Part shown: piece after piece, positions 24,773 to 34,274 of the stretch | Layout: each line of letters opens with the position of its first letter | How positions within the stretch are numbered: position 1 is the first letter of the stretch | Source of the DNA: Thermodesulfovibrio sp. | GTDB lineage: Bacteria > Nitrospirota > Thermodesulfovibrionia > Thermodesulfovibrionales > Thermodesulfovibrionaceae | NCBI GenBank assembly: GCA_020725335.1 | Contig: DYFF01000003.1 | Coordinates: 62,001-126,000, forward strand | Reading direction: 5' to 3' | DNA length: 64,000 nt | Made by a program: the position numbers and the translations under genes | The notes under the pieces: generated by a model | What the model was told of the DNA's origin: nothing | Databases searched by the model: none | Seen by the model: only the letters and a program-made list of their open reading frames with translations

Positions 24773-26031
24773 TATATACTCTTTTTTACTTAATCGCCCT
24801 TTTATTTTTATTTCCTAAAGAATATTTTAAAAGACCTAAGGAGATAAGAACCCGATGGATTAAGGAGAAATTAGGATTTTTTAAACATACTTTATCTAAG
24901 ACCTCCCAATCAAGCTTCAAACATAAAATATGGATTCATGCAGTCTCTGTAGGAGAAGTTATAGCTCTAACAAAACTAATAAAAAAATTAGCACAAAAAT
25001 ACGAAATTATACTGAGTACTATAACTGATACAGGACAAAAAGTTGCTCTTCAAAAATTTAGCAGATATGAAATAAAGATAATTTATCTTCCGTTTGATAC
25101 TCCATGCGCAATAAAAAGAACCCTTAAATTTTTTAATCCAAAGGCTGTAATCTTAACAGAAACAGAATTATGGCCAAACCTGATATTTTTTACTTCAAAA
25201 AAAATCCCCCTTATTCTTATTAACGGAAGATTAAGTGAAGGGTCATTCAAAGGTTATAGCAAAATAAAATTTTTTATTAAGCCCCTACTAAAAAAATTTA
25301 GTTTAATTTGTGCTCAGGAAGAAATTTATAAAAAAAGATTTATTAAACTCGGAGCAAACAAAAAGAAACTCTATATTACAGGAAACATGAAGTTTGATAT
25401 CGAGTTAAAAAATATTGCTTTCACATGGGAAAACTTCATTCCCCGACCTATAATTCTTGCTGGAAGTACTCATAAACCTGAAGAAGAGCTAATATTAAAC
25501 GCCTTTCTAAATCTCTCTATAAATGGAACGCTTATTTTAGCACCAAGACATCCAGAAAGATTTGAAGAAGTTGAAACTCTTATTAAAACAAAGATTGCAG
25601 ACTCAAATGAAAAATTTTTCTTTTACAAATTGACTGAAATTCCTTCAACCTTAAGCACTGAGGCATCAGCCTGCATTGTTCTTGTTGATAAAATAGGAAT
25701 TCTTGGGTCTCTATATAGAATATGTGATATAGCAGTTATTGGTGGAAGCTTTATACCACATGGAGGACAAAATCCTCTTGAACCAGCTTATTGGAAGAAG
25801 CCAATTATATGCGGTCCTTATATGCATAATTTCCCTTTTATTCAAGAATTCCTCAAGGAAGGAGCATGTATAATGGTAGACCAATATCATCTTCAAGACT
25901 CAATTAAAAATCTTATTGAAGAACCTAAAAAAAGATTTACATTAGCAGAAAAAGCTCATAAAATTTTATCTAAAAATTCAGGTGCTACAGAAAAGACATT
26001 GAAGCTATTAAGAGAGTTCATAGGCAGTTGA
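24751..26031 (+). CDS. waaA: 3-deoxy-D-manno-octulosonic acid transferase WaaA (KdtA)
   Basis: A 426-residue membrane-associated GT30 enzyme that adds Kdo to lipid A. The N-terminal membrane helix (VFLLIYTLFYLIALLFLF) precedes WIHAVSVGEVIALTKLI with the conserved acceptor-side Glu. The C-terminal donor domain has ILAGSTHKPEEELIL, LILAPRHPERFEEV and GGSFIPHGGQNPLEP. The 3' end overlaps the convergent radical-SAM gene by 24 nt, so no intergenic terminator is possible there. Confidence 0.95.
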   Translation: MQKVFLLIYTLFYLIALLFLFPKEYFKRPKEIRTRWIKEKLGFFKHTLSKTSQSSFKHKIWIHAVSVGEVIALTKLIKKLAQKYEIILSTITDTGQKVALQKFSRYEIKIIYLPFDTPCAIKRTLKFFNPKAVILTETELWPNLIFFTSKKIPLILINGRLSEGSFKGYSKIKFFIKPLLKKFSLICAQEEIYKKRFIKLGANKKKLYITGNMKFDIELKNIAFTWENFIPRPIILAGSTHKPEEELILNAFLNLSINGTLILAPRHPERFEEVETLIKTKIADSNEKFFFYKLTEIPSTLSTEASACIVLVDKIGILGSLYRICDIAVIGGSFIPHGGQNPLEPAYWKKPIICGPYMHNFPFIQEFLKEGACIMVDQYHLQDSIKNLIEEPKKRFTLAEKAHKILSKNSGATEKTLKLLREFIGS

Positions 26032-27660
26032 TTCTGCTTTTTTATATTCTTCCCATAAATACTCTTTACTTAATCCATCATGTTCAATAAAATCCCAAGG
26101 TAATATATCATTAAAATCCCTTGTTGAATATAATTCAAATTTTACTTCTTCAAAAATTCTATTGAAGTTTTCACCTTCTGAAACTCTCTTTATCATAGAC
26201 AAGCCAGTTCTGTTTGCCCTCGCAAGAAATCCTTGCATATATGAGTATTTAGGAACTTCATGTAAAAGATTAAAACCTTTAATTCTAATTGTGTCTTTTT
26301 TTAATTTTTTCAACTTCTCTTTCACTGTTTCGTAATCTTCCATCCTATGCCACTGAAAAGGAGTATGAGGTTTAGGAACAAAAATACTTATACTTGCCGT
26401 AATTTTTCGCTGGAATTTTATTCTTATTTTATTTATTAGTCTGATAATCTCTTCTATATCTTCATCTCTCTCGAAAGGCAATCCTATCATAAAATAGAGT
26501 TTAAGACTTTCAAGTCCCTTCTCTGCAAGCTTCTCAGCTATCAGTAGTAAATCTTCCTCCAATATTCCCTTTTTTATAATTCTTCTAAGCCTTTCTGAGC
26601 CTGCCTCAGGTGCCAGGGTTAAAGTTTTTCTTCTGACAAGATAGTCTAAAATATTAATTGTTGGCTTATCAGCTCTCAATGAAGTAAATGAAAGCTCAAT
26701 GTTTTTATCTTTCAATAATTCGCTAATCTCTCTATAGGCAGAAAGAGAGGGAGCAATAAGACCTACAGTTTGTCTATCTAAATCATTAATTTCCTTGATT
26801 TTAAGTTTTAATTTTTTAAATGATGCTTTCCGAATCGGATTAAAAATATGTCCAACAAGACAAAATCTACAACTAAAAGGACATCCCCTCATTGTCTCAA
26901 TCAGAAACATATCTGAGAAAATAGACTCTGGGGTAGTTATCTGTGAAAAAGTAAATTTATTGGTAAAATCGTTACAGTAAATTTTTTTTATTTTCTCAGG
27001 AGCGTTCTTCCATAAAATTTTTCTTTCCCTAATCTTTCCATGATTCTCATAGATTTCCTCATATGCCTCGGGTATATAAAACCCCTCAAATTTTATGAGT
27101 TGCTCTTTTAGATTCTTTTTGAAATCTTCTTCATATGAAGAATTTTTTACATTACTATAGATATTCAAAAAATTATCAATTAATTCTTCACCTTCTCCTA
27201 CAAAAATTACATCAAAAATATTAGCTATGGGCTCTGGATTAGAAAAACAAAGAACACCTCCAGCAATTAAAAGCGGATGATAAGGCTTTCTATCCTTAGA
27301 TAAAATCGGCAGTTTAGAAAGAGCAAGAATTTTTAGAATATTAGGATAATCATTCTCAAAACATAAACTAAATGCCAAGATATCAAATTGATGTAAAGGT
27401 TTTTTTGATTCGAAGGAAAAAAGAGCAATATCACTATATTCTGAAAAATCCTCTGGATAAGGGAGAAAACTTCTCTCACAAACTACATCTTTTCTCTCAT
27501 TGAAAAGTCTATAAACAGCTTGGAAACCTAAATTACTAATTCCAATTTTATAGATATTCGGATATATAAGACATATTTTTGTTTTTCCACCATGGTCTTT
27601 TTTTATTGTACCTTTCTCTTTGTTAAGAAGAAAGTTAATCTTTTCAACTATCTTTCTCAT
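26008..27660 (-). CDS. B12-binding-type radical-SAM protein (TIGR03960-like)
   Basis: A 550-residue protein with an N-terminal Rossmann/B12-binding-like region (about 30-200, with AFSLCFENDYPNI and IAGGVLCFSNPEPIANIFD) and a radical-SAM core with CPFSCRFCLVGH (C-x3-C-x2-C). GLESLKLYFMIGLPFE and SISIFVPKPHTPFQWHRMED are hallmarks of the large uncharacterised radical-SAM proteins often found near rng or rodA genes. It starts 17 nt inside the end of ftsZ, so it is coupled to the division cluster. The function is unknown; relatives have been tied to tRNA or ribosome modification only by context. Confidence 0.8.
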   Translation of the reverse strand: MRKIVEKINFLLNKEKGTIKKDHGGKTKICLIYPNIYKIGISNLGFQAVYRLFNERKDVVCERSFLPYPEDFSEYSDIALFSFESKKPLHQFDILAFSLCFENDYPNILKILALSKLPILSKDRKPYHPLLIAGGVLCFSNPEPIANIFDVIFVGEGEELIDNFLNIYSNVKNSSYEEDFKKNLKEQLIKFEGFYIPEAYEEIYENHGKIRERKILWKNAPEKIKKIYCNDFTNKFTFSQITTPESIFSDMFLIETMRGCPFSCRFCLVGHIFNPIRKASFKKLKLKIKEINDLDRQTVGLIAPSLSAYREISELLKDKNIELSFTSLRADKPTINILDYLVRRKTLTLAPEAGSERLRRIIKKGILEEDLLLIAEKLAEKGLESLKLYFMIGLPFERDEDIEEIIRLINKIRIKFQRKITASISIFVPKPHTPFQWHRMEDYETVKEKLKKLKKDTIRIKGFNLLHEVPKYSYMQGFLARANRTGLSMIKRVSEGENFNRIFEEVKFELYSTRDFNDILPWDFIEHDGLSKEYLWEEYKKAESTAYELS

Positions 27661-29068
27661 GAAAAATTTTACATTTTTTTCTCAGATAAGCTGGAATATC
27701 TGATTCATCTTCAATATTGTCAGGTACCTCTAATGAAGGTTCTTTTAATATATCTATCTTCTCTGTCGCATTAGGAATTTTTTCTGAAATTTCCTTTGCT
27801 TCTTTATTTAGTTCTGATGATTCAATGTTCTCCTTATCGTTATTTATTGATACTATATAATCTTTAGATTCAAAAGCTTCTTTTTTATCCGATAAATTTA
27901 AATTATCATTAATTTTTTCCTCTGTTGCTTCTTTTTTATCCAATTTTTCTAAATTATTATAGGTCGAAAACAAATCGCAATTATTGGAAGTTTTCTTAAA
28001 AGATGATATGGAATTAATATCTTTAGATATGATTTTTTTTGTTTCTTTTAGAGATATTCCAACATTTTTTGGCATCCATTTTTCTGTCTTTAATATCTCC
28101 ATTTCTTCAGGTTTATCCTCAAACCCTGTTGCAATTACAGTGACATAAATTTCATTTTCTATTTCCGGTTTAACAACAGTTCCAAATATTATATTTGCCT
28201 CTTCGTGAGCAACATCATAGACAGTAGCAGCAATCTCTTGAACTTCATCAAGTGTCAAATCAAAACCACCTGTAATATTAATAAGAATCCTTCTTGCACC
28301 TTCAATAGATGTCTCTTCAAGTAAAGGGTTTTTAATTGCTTTCAAGGCCGCTTGTTTAGCGTTTTCTTCCTTTGAACAAGTTCCGAGACCTATCACAGCC
28401 TTACCAGATTTTTCAATGATAGTTTTCACATCTGCAAAATCTCTATTTATAAATCCAGGGCTTAAAATAAGGTCGGAAATTCCTTGAATTGCCTGCCTCA
28501 AAATATCATTGGCAATAGCAAAAGATTTAACTAAAGGGGTTCCTTTTTCAACAACAAGATGAATTTTATCATTTGGAATGGTTATTATAGTGTCAACGTA
28601 TTTTTTCAGTTCTTTAATACCAACTACTGCATTGTGAAGTCTCTTCTTCCCTTCAAAATAAAAAGGTTTTGTAACAACAGCTACAGTAAGAATTCCTAAT
28701 TCTTTAGCTAAAGATGCAATTACCGGTGATGCACCAGTTCCAGTTCCTCCACCCATTCCAGCTGTGATAAAAAGAAGATCAGAACCCTCTATACACGATA
28801 GTAATGTATCTTTATCCTCTAACGCTGCTTTTTTACCTAATTCAGGGTCAGATCCAGCTCCAAGACCTCTTGTTAACTCTTTTCCAATTTGTACTTTTAT
28901 AGGTGCAAGAGAAAATTCAAGATGCTGAATATCTGTATTTATAGCAATGAATTCCACACCATGAACCCCTGAGGAAATCATAGCATTCACTGCATTAGTT
29001 CCTGCTCCTCCAACACCAATAACTTTTATCTTTGCAATAGGTCTCTCTGACTCTTCAATTTCAAACAT
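27644..29068 (-). CDS. ftsZ: Cell division protein FtsZ
   Basis: A 474-residue tubulin-like GTPase that forms the division ring. GGAGTNAV lies at 20-27, the tubulin signature GGGTGTG at 106-112, and the T7-loop region is NRDFADVKTII. A long acidic, low-complexity linker (about 325-455) leads to the conserved tail DIPAYLRKK (about 457-465), which binds FtsA; ten further residues follow it. The linker is longer than in E. coli. It is the last division gene of the cluster, 11 bases after ftsA. Confidence 0.97.
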   Translation of the reverse strand: MFEIEESERPIAKIKVIGVGGAGTNAVNAMISSGVHGVEFIAINTDIQHLEFSLAPIKVQIGKELTRGLGAGSDPELGKKAALEDKDTLLSCIEGSDLLFITAGMGGGTGTGASPVIASLAKELGILTVAVVTKPFYFEGKKRLHNAVVGIKELKKYVDTIITIPNDKIHLVVEKGTPLVKSFAIANDILRQAIQGISDLILSPGFINRDFADVKTIIEKSGKAVIGLGTCSKEENAKQAALKAIKNPLLEETSIEGARRILINITGGFDLTLDEVQEIAATVYDVAHEEANIIFGTVVKPEIENEIYVTVIATGFEDKPEEMEILKTEKWMPKNVGISLKETKKIISKDINSISSFKKTSNNCDLFSTYNNLEKLDKKEATEEKINDNLNLSDKKEAFESKDYIVSINNDKENIESSELNKEAKEISEKIPNATEKIDILKEPSLEVPDNIEDESDIPAYLRKKCKIFHEKDS

Positions 29069-29079
29069 GGCATGCCTCC

Positions 29080-30399
29080 TTATTTATTAATTAAACTATT
29101 GATCCATTTCTTAACTTTTTCAAAAATTTTTTTTAAATCATTACTTGTTTCATTATATATCTTTTCTCTTGTTCTATAGATAAAGGCACCAATAAGTGAA
29201 GAGTATTCGGGAGAAAAACTATTAGCTAATATTTCGTTTTCATATACTAAGCTATCATCCCATCCCATTTCAGAGAAAAGCGAAATCAAGCCAGCATCAG
29301 GTCTTCCAATTCTTACAGGCAAGGACAGTAGGCTTTCAGCTAAAGGAGCAAAACCCTGCAAAAGAGATGTACCACCAGTTAGAATAGCAGAAGAGATATT
29401 AATCTCTTCTTGTAGAGAACTAATTTCATTCTTTATTATATCAATAATCTCTTCACAACGGGCATTGACTATCTCATTTATCACGGAATAGGGAATTTTG
29501 ACCGGATTTCTGTCAGTTCCTATGATTTCTATTTCAGTTGTACTATTAGGTGAATTTAAATCTTCAATTATCATATAATTTTCTCTCAACTTACTTCCTG
29601 TAGAGAGGAAATTTATTTTAGGAATAGCATTCCCAAATTGTTTTTTTATTCTTTCTGCTTCGGTATGAGAAATCTTAAGACCTATTGCAAGATCATTAGT
29701 TATGTGGTTTCCTGCAATTCCGAAATTTGATAGATATTTTATATATCCGTCACTAAAAATTGATATATCCGTTGTGCCTGCTCCAACATCTATGACTAAA
29801 CATCCTAAATCCTTATCATGTTGACTAAGAACAGCCTCTGAAGAAGCTACTCCTTGAAGAATTACCTCTTCCACTTCAAATCCTGCTTTAGTACAACATG
29901 TTAAAATATTTTGAATTTGATTAGAAGCTGCTGTAATAATATATACTTTTGCTTCAAGTCTAAGTCCTCTCATACCAATAGGATCTTTAATCCCTGTATT
30001 TTCATCAACTATAAATTCTACTGGTAAGACATGTATGACCTCTCTGTCCTGAGGAATGACCATTGCTGAAGCTGAATCAATTGCAAAATTTACATCCTCT
30101 TCAGTTATCATTTTTTTCCTTATTCTTATATTGCCACTGCTATGGATTCCTTTTATATCTACTCCAGAATAACAAATAGCGGCTTTTTTGATTTTTATGT
30201 TTAATTTCCCTTCACAATCTCCGATGGCTCTCTTAATGGAATTTGTCAATGCTTCCATATCAACGACTTTTCCTTTTTTTATTCCTGAAGAAGGATAACT
30301 ACTAATAAAGATAATATCTATTTTCTGCCCGTCAAATTTTCCCACTAATATAGATATTTTTGATGTCCCTATATCTACTATTTTTAGTAATTCATCCAT
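29080..30399 (-). CDS. ftsA: Cell division protein FtsA
   Basis: A 439-residue actin-like protein that tethers FtsZ to the membrane. The phosphate-1 motif is VDIGTSKISILVG, the 1C domain follows, and the phosphate-2 motif is CLVIDVGAGTTDISIF; the adenosine motif is AILTGGTSLLQG. The last residues (EKVKKWINSLINK) form the expected amphipathic membrane-binding helix. It lies 10 bases after ftsQ. Confidence 0.97.
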   Translation of the reverse strand: MDELLKIVDIGTSKISILVGKFDGQKIDIIFISSYPSSGIKKGKVVDMEALTNSIKRAIGDCEGKLNIKIKKAAICYSGVDIKGIHSSGNIRIRKKMITEEDVNFAIDSASAMVIPQDREVIHVLPVEFIVDENTGIKDPIGMRGLRLEAKVYIITAASNQIQNILTCCTKAGFEVEEVILQGVASSEAVLSQHDKDLGCLVIDVGAGTTDISIFSDGYIKYLSNFGIAGNHITNDLAIGLKISHTEAERIKKQFGNAIPKINFLSTGSKLRENYMIIEDLNSPNSTTEIEIIGTDRNPVKIPYSVINEIVNARCEEIIDIIKNEISSLQEEINISSAILTGGTSLLQGFAPLAESLLSLPVRIGRPDAGLISLFSEMGWDDSLVYENEILANSFSPEYSSLIGAFIYRTREKIYNETSNDLKKIFEKVKKWINSLINK

Positions 30400-30409
30400 T
30401 TGTATCCCT

Positions 30410-31111
30410 TCACTCCAAAGGTTTTACGATAACCTTATCGGGAAATCTTAAATCTACATATTGCACATTCAAACCTCTTCTTTGAATTTCAGAATTTACT
30501 ACCATATATTTGGCAAATTTGTTCTCCCAGTCTCCATTACCAATAATTATCCTGATATTGTTCATATTTATAGTCAGATTATCTGGTTGAGTTCCTGTTA
30601 TAGTTATTTCATCTTTAGATTTTACAAGCCCCTTTGAATTTATAAAATTAAGTAAGGCAACAGCTGATTGAATAGTGTCTTTATTGTTAAAGGGATCAAT
30701 ATCTTTTAAAAGGGGAAGGAAAATCTGGTTATCTTTTAATTTTTCTGTAAAATCCTCCAGCACGTGTCCTTCATAATCAACTAAATAAGCTTTTTCATTA
30801 GCCATTGCTATGGCAACAGGAGTAGATTCTTTTATATGAATTGTTAATGTTCCATTCAAATCTTTTCTAATTACCACATCCTTTATCCAAGAAATTTTTT
30901 TAAGTCTTTCATAGAGAGTTTTTGATCCTGGATAAATAATAGAAGAACCCTCTTTTAGAGCTAAAGCGTTCCTTATTTGTTGCTCAGTAATGTTTTTATT
31001 ACCTGTAATTACTATGTTTCTAACTATGAGCACTTTTACAGATAGAAAAAGAATAAATAAAACTGAAATAATAAATCCTGTAACTATTAAAATTATCTTC
31101 CTATTTTTCAT
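30410..31111 (-). CDS. ftsQ: Cell division protein FtsQ
   Basis: A 233-residue bitopic protein. A short cytosolic start precedes one membrane helix (about 5-28), then the POTRA domain ([21 protein letters not shown]) and the beta domain. It links early and late division proteins through FtsB/FtsL. Identity rests on the pattern and on its place between ddl and ftsA. It overlaps ddl by 11 nt. Confidence 0.93.
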   Translation of the reverse strand: MKNRKIILIVTGFIISVLFILFLSVKVLIVRNIVITGNKNITEQQIRNALALKEGSSIIYPGSKTLYERLKKISWIKDVVIRKDLNGTLTIHIKESTPVAIAMANEKAYLVDYEGHVLEDFTEKLKDNQIFLPLLKDIDPFNNKDTIQSAVALLNFINSKGLVKSKDEITITGTQPDNLTINMNNIRIIIGNGDWENKFAKYMVVNSEIQRRGLNVQYVDLRFPDKVIVKPLE

Positions 31112-32018
31112 TTCCCTTCACTGCAAGTTCTAATATTTCTTTAACCAAACCCTTAAAATCATAACCTGCTAAAGAAGCTATTTTAGGCAATAAAGAAGTC
31201 TCTGTCATACCAGGAATTGTATTAACTTCAAGGACATAGGGATTACCTTGTCTGTCAACAATAATATCTACTCTTGTGCCTCCCTTGCATCCTAAGGCTT
31301 TATGAGCTCTTAACCCTAAATCCTTAAGCCTTTCATATAAAGTATCATCAATATCTGGAGGCAAGATATACTCAGTCATTCCCTTTGTATACTTAGATTC
31401 ATAATCATAAAATCCCTTTTTAGGTCTTACTTCAACTCCTCCTAAGGCTCTATCTCCAAGAACTCCGATATGTATTTCTCTTCCCTCAATAAGTTCTTCT
31501 AAAATTGCCCTTTCACCATATTTAAAAGCCTCAACAAGTGCCTTTTTAAGTTCTCTTTTGTTCTTAACAATGCTAACTCCTACAGATGAACCTTCCTCTG
31601 CAGGCTTTACAACACAGGGGAAATTAAGAGGCTGAAGGCTGAAGGCTGAAGGCTTTAGAAAATCTTCATGATATACCACCTTGAATGGCGGAACGGGTAT
31701 TCCATGGTATAGGAATATTTTCTTAGTAGCTTCCTTATCCATTGCTAAAGCTGAAGCCAATACTCCTGAACCCGTATAGGGAATCCCCATTACCTCTAAC
31801 ATTCCCTGAATACCGCCATTTTCTCCCCAACCACCATGTAACACCAAAAAAGCTACTTCAATTTTTTCAGACTTCAACCTTTCACATAGGTCTTTGCCTG
31901 CATCTATAAATACTACCTTATATTCAAGCTCTTTAAGAGCATTGAATACCGCCTGCCCACTTTTTAAAGAGACTTCCCTTTCAGAAGAAAGTCCTCCTGC
32001 TATGACTCCCACCTTCAT
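31101..32018 (-). CDS. ddl: D-alanine-D-alanine ligase
   Basis: A 305-residue ATP-grasp enzyme that joins two D-Ala for the peptidoglycan stem. [40 protein letters not shown] and [17 protein letters not shown] are typical. An odd stretch, [13 protein letters not shown], sits before the conserved VVKPA strand; it is encoded by a 7-bp tandem repeat (31631-31655). Three units make 21 bp and keep the frame, but gain or loss of one unit would break the gene. Confidence 0.96.
   Translation of the reverse strand: MKVGVIAGGLSSEREVSLKSGQAVFNALKELEYKVVFIDAGKDLCERLKSEKIEVAFLVLHGGWGENGGIQGMLEVMGIPYTGSGVLASALAMDKEATKKIFLYHGIPVPPFKVVYHEDFLKPSAFSLQPLNFPCVVKPAEEGSSVGVSIVKNKRELKKALVEAFKYGERAILEELIEGREIHIGVLGDRALGGVEVRPKKGFYDYESKYTKGMTEYILPPDIDDTLYERLKDLGLRAHKALGCKGGTRVDIIVDRQGNPYVLEVNTIPGMTETSLLPKIASLAGYDFKGLVKEILELAVKGNEK
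31631..31655 (-). repeat. Heptanucleotide tandem repeat inside ddl
   Basis: GGCTGAA occurs three times in a row on the plus strand at 31631, 31638 and 31645, then GGCTTTA. On the coding strand this is CCTTCAG-type 7-mers read in all three frames as PSAFSLQP. Confidence 0.9.
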
Positions 32019-32019
32019 T

Positions 32020-32907
32020 TTAAGCCTCCAGAAATTTTATTTCAGGTTCTAACTCCACTGAAAAGGCTTTTAAAACTCTTTCTTTCACAATTTCCATCAA
32101 TCTCAAAAAATCTGTTGCCTTTCCTTTGCCTGCATTAATAAAATAGTTCGCATGAATACTACTTACAATAATATCTCCTACTCTTGTCCCTTTCAATCCT
32201 GCTTTGTCAATTAAAAATCCTGCTGAAGTGTTCTCTGGATTCTTAAATACACATCCTGCTGAACGCTCTTTAAGAGGCTGTGTCTGCCTTTTCTTGATAA
32301 GAAAATCCCTCATCTTACTGAAAATATCTTCCTTTTCTTCTTTAAGTATGAATTTTACCCTTTTTATTATCGAATTTTCAGGCAATCCCGAACTCCTGTA
32401 TTGGAATTTAATCTCAGATTTTTTTATAATCCTCTCTTTTAAACGTGAATCAATAATCTCTATCTCTTCAAGGCAATCTTTTATCTCATATCCAAAGGAG
32501 CCTGCATTGCCAAATACTGCACCGCCTATAGTACCAGGAATTCCTATAAGTCCTTCCATGCCTGAAAGTCCTTTCTTAAGTAATAGAGCAATAATTCTTC
32601 CAAGCCTTGCACCTGCTCCCACAGTAAGGGTAAATTGATCGAGACTAATGTTGTCCATTCTCCTTGTATTAATTATCACGCCTTTAAATCCTCTATCACT
32701 TATCAGCAAATTGCTACCCCCACCAATAACATAAGAGGGTATTGCCTCATTTTTTATGATTTCCATTAAATTCAAAATATTTCCTTCATCAGGGAAAACA
32801 ATAATATCAGCCTTGCCACCTATGCCAAGAGTTGTGTAGTGAGCAAGAGGTTCTTCTTTTCTATAAAAAATTCCCTTTTCCTTCAAAAAAAGCTCTATTT
32901 TATTCAT
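32020..32907 (-). CDS. murB: UDP-N-acetylenolpyruvoylglucosamine reductase MurB
   Basis: A 295-residue FAD enzyme that reduces the enolpyruvyl group to make UDP-MurNAc. The N-terminal [37 protein letters not shown] loop (here [21 protein letters not shown]) and SAGCVFKNP with the catalytic Ser region are all present. It looks like the type II, shorter form. It starts within the end of murC (4-nt overlap), and ddl begins one base after it. Confidence 0.96.
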   Translation of the reverse strand: MNKIELFLKEKGIFYRKEEPLAHYTTLGIGGKADIIVFPDEGNILNLMEIIKNEAIPSYVIGGGSNLLISDRGFKGVIINTRRMDNISLDQFTLTVGAGARLGRIIALLLKKGLSGMEGLIGIPGTIGGAVFGNAGSFGYEIKDCLEEIEIIDSRLKERIIKKSEIKFQYRSSGLPENSIIKRVKFILKEEKEDIFSKMRDFLIKKRQTQPLKERSAGCVFKNPENTSAGFLIDKAGLKGTRVGDIIVSSIHANYFINAGKGKATDFLRLMEIVKERVLKAFSVELEPEIKFLEA

Positions 32908-34274
32908 AGCCTATCTCTTACTGCCTCTCCAATTTTGTAAACATCACCTGCTCCGATTGTAAAAAGAATATCTCCATCCCTTAACTCTTGAGAGATGTCC
33001 TCTTTTATTCCTTCTTTATCATGATTAAATTTCACATTAACACCTTCATTTTTAAGCTTTTCATATAGAACTGCTCCACTTATTCCAGCAATAGGAGGCT
33101 CACTTGCAGGATATATTTCCATCAAAAAGAGAATATCCTTTTTTCTTAGTACTCCCTTAAAAACTCTTATAAATTGCTCCATAAGGTCTCTTGTTCTTGT
33201 ATATCTGTGAGGCTGAAATACAACACATAGCCTTTCTGGTTTTAACCATAAAGCTGTCTTAAGAACTGCTTTTATTTCTGTTGGATGATGTCCATAATCA
33301 TCATAGAATCTTATTCCTTTTCTCTCTCCTTTGAACTCAAATCTTCTTCCAATCCCTGTAAAGTTCTTCAAAGACTCTCTGACCTTGTCGAAGGGAACAG
33401 ACAGTTCTTTTGCCACAGCTATTGTTGCTAAAGCATTTAAAACATTGTGTTTGCCTGGTACTGTAATAGCAAATTCCCCCATTGATTTATTCTTATAATA
33501 AGCTTCAAAGGATACATAGGGAGATTTATAGGCAATTTTTTTTGCATAAAAATCAGCATAATTATCAAATCCATAGGTCAAATATCTTCTGTTAAGGTGA
33601 GGAATTAAATCTTTTATGTGTCTACATTCTTTGCATAGTATTGAAACTCCATAGAAAGGAACTTTATTGGCAAACTCAAGAAAAGCTCTTTTTATGCGTC
33701 TTAAATTTTTAAAATAATCAAGATGTTCCCTGTCAATATTGGTGATTACTGATATAGCAGGGTTTAATTTAAGAAAGCTACCATCACTTTCATCAGCCTC
33801 TGCCACAAGGAACTCACCTTGCCCAAGTCTTGCATTTGTTCCAAGAGATTTAAGCTTTCCACCCACAACTACTGTAGGGTCAAATCCTGCATCATTCAAC
33901 ACTGTAGCAATAAGTGATGTTGTAGTAGTTTTGCCATGGGCTCCTGCAACTAAAATTGAATATTTAAGTCTGCATAGCTCTGCAAGCATCTCTGCTCTTG
34001 GGATTACAGGAACTCCTATAGCCTTTGCTTTAATAATTTCAGGATTGTCAGGTTTTACAGCAGAAGAAAAAACAACTACGTCAGTTTCGTTTAGATTGTC
34101 CTCACTATGCCCTATGAATACTTTTATTCCAAGGCTTCTAAGTCTTTTTACTGTTTCTGACTCTTTTATGTCAGAGCCTGTTACAGCATAGCCCATATTT
34201 TTTAAAACTTCTGCAATTCCGCTCATGCCAATTCCACCAATTCCAACAAAGTGAATCTTTTTAAACTGATACAT
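32904..34274 (-). CDS. murC: UDP-N-acetylmuramate-L-alanine ligase MurC
   Basis: A 456-residue Mur ligase that adds L-Ala to UDP-MurNAc. The N-terminal HFVGIGGIGMSGIAEVL, the ATP loop VAGAHGKTTTTSLIA, DESDGSFLKLNP and the C-terminal DDYGHHPTEIKAVL are family hallmarks. GGAGG precedes the ATG, which shares one base with the murG stop. Confidence 0.97.
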   Translation of the reverse strand: MYQFKKIHFVGIGGIGMSGIAEVLKNMGYAVTGSDIKESETVKRLRSLGIKVFIGHSEDNLNETDVVVFSSAVKPDNPEIIKAKAIGVPVIPRAEMLAELCRLKYSILVAGAHGKTTTTSLIATVLNDAGFDPTVVVGGKLKSLGTNARLGQGEFLVAEADESDGSFLKLNPAISVITNIDREHLDYFKNLRRIKRAFLEFANKVPFYGVSILCKECRHIKDLIPHLNRRYLTYGFDNYADFYAKKIAYKSPYVSFEAYYKNKSMGEFAITVPGKHNVLNALATIAVAKELSVPFDKVRESLKNFTGIGRRFEFKGERKGIRFYDDYGHHPTEIKAVLKTALWLKPERLCVVFQPHRYTRTRDLMEQFIRVFKGVLRKKDILFLMEIYPASEPPIAGISGAVLYEKLKNEGVNVKFNHDKEGIKEDISQELRDGDILFTIGAGDVYKIGEAVRDRL

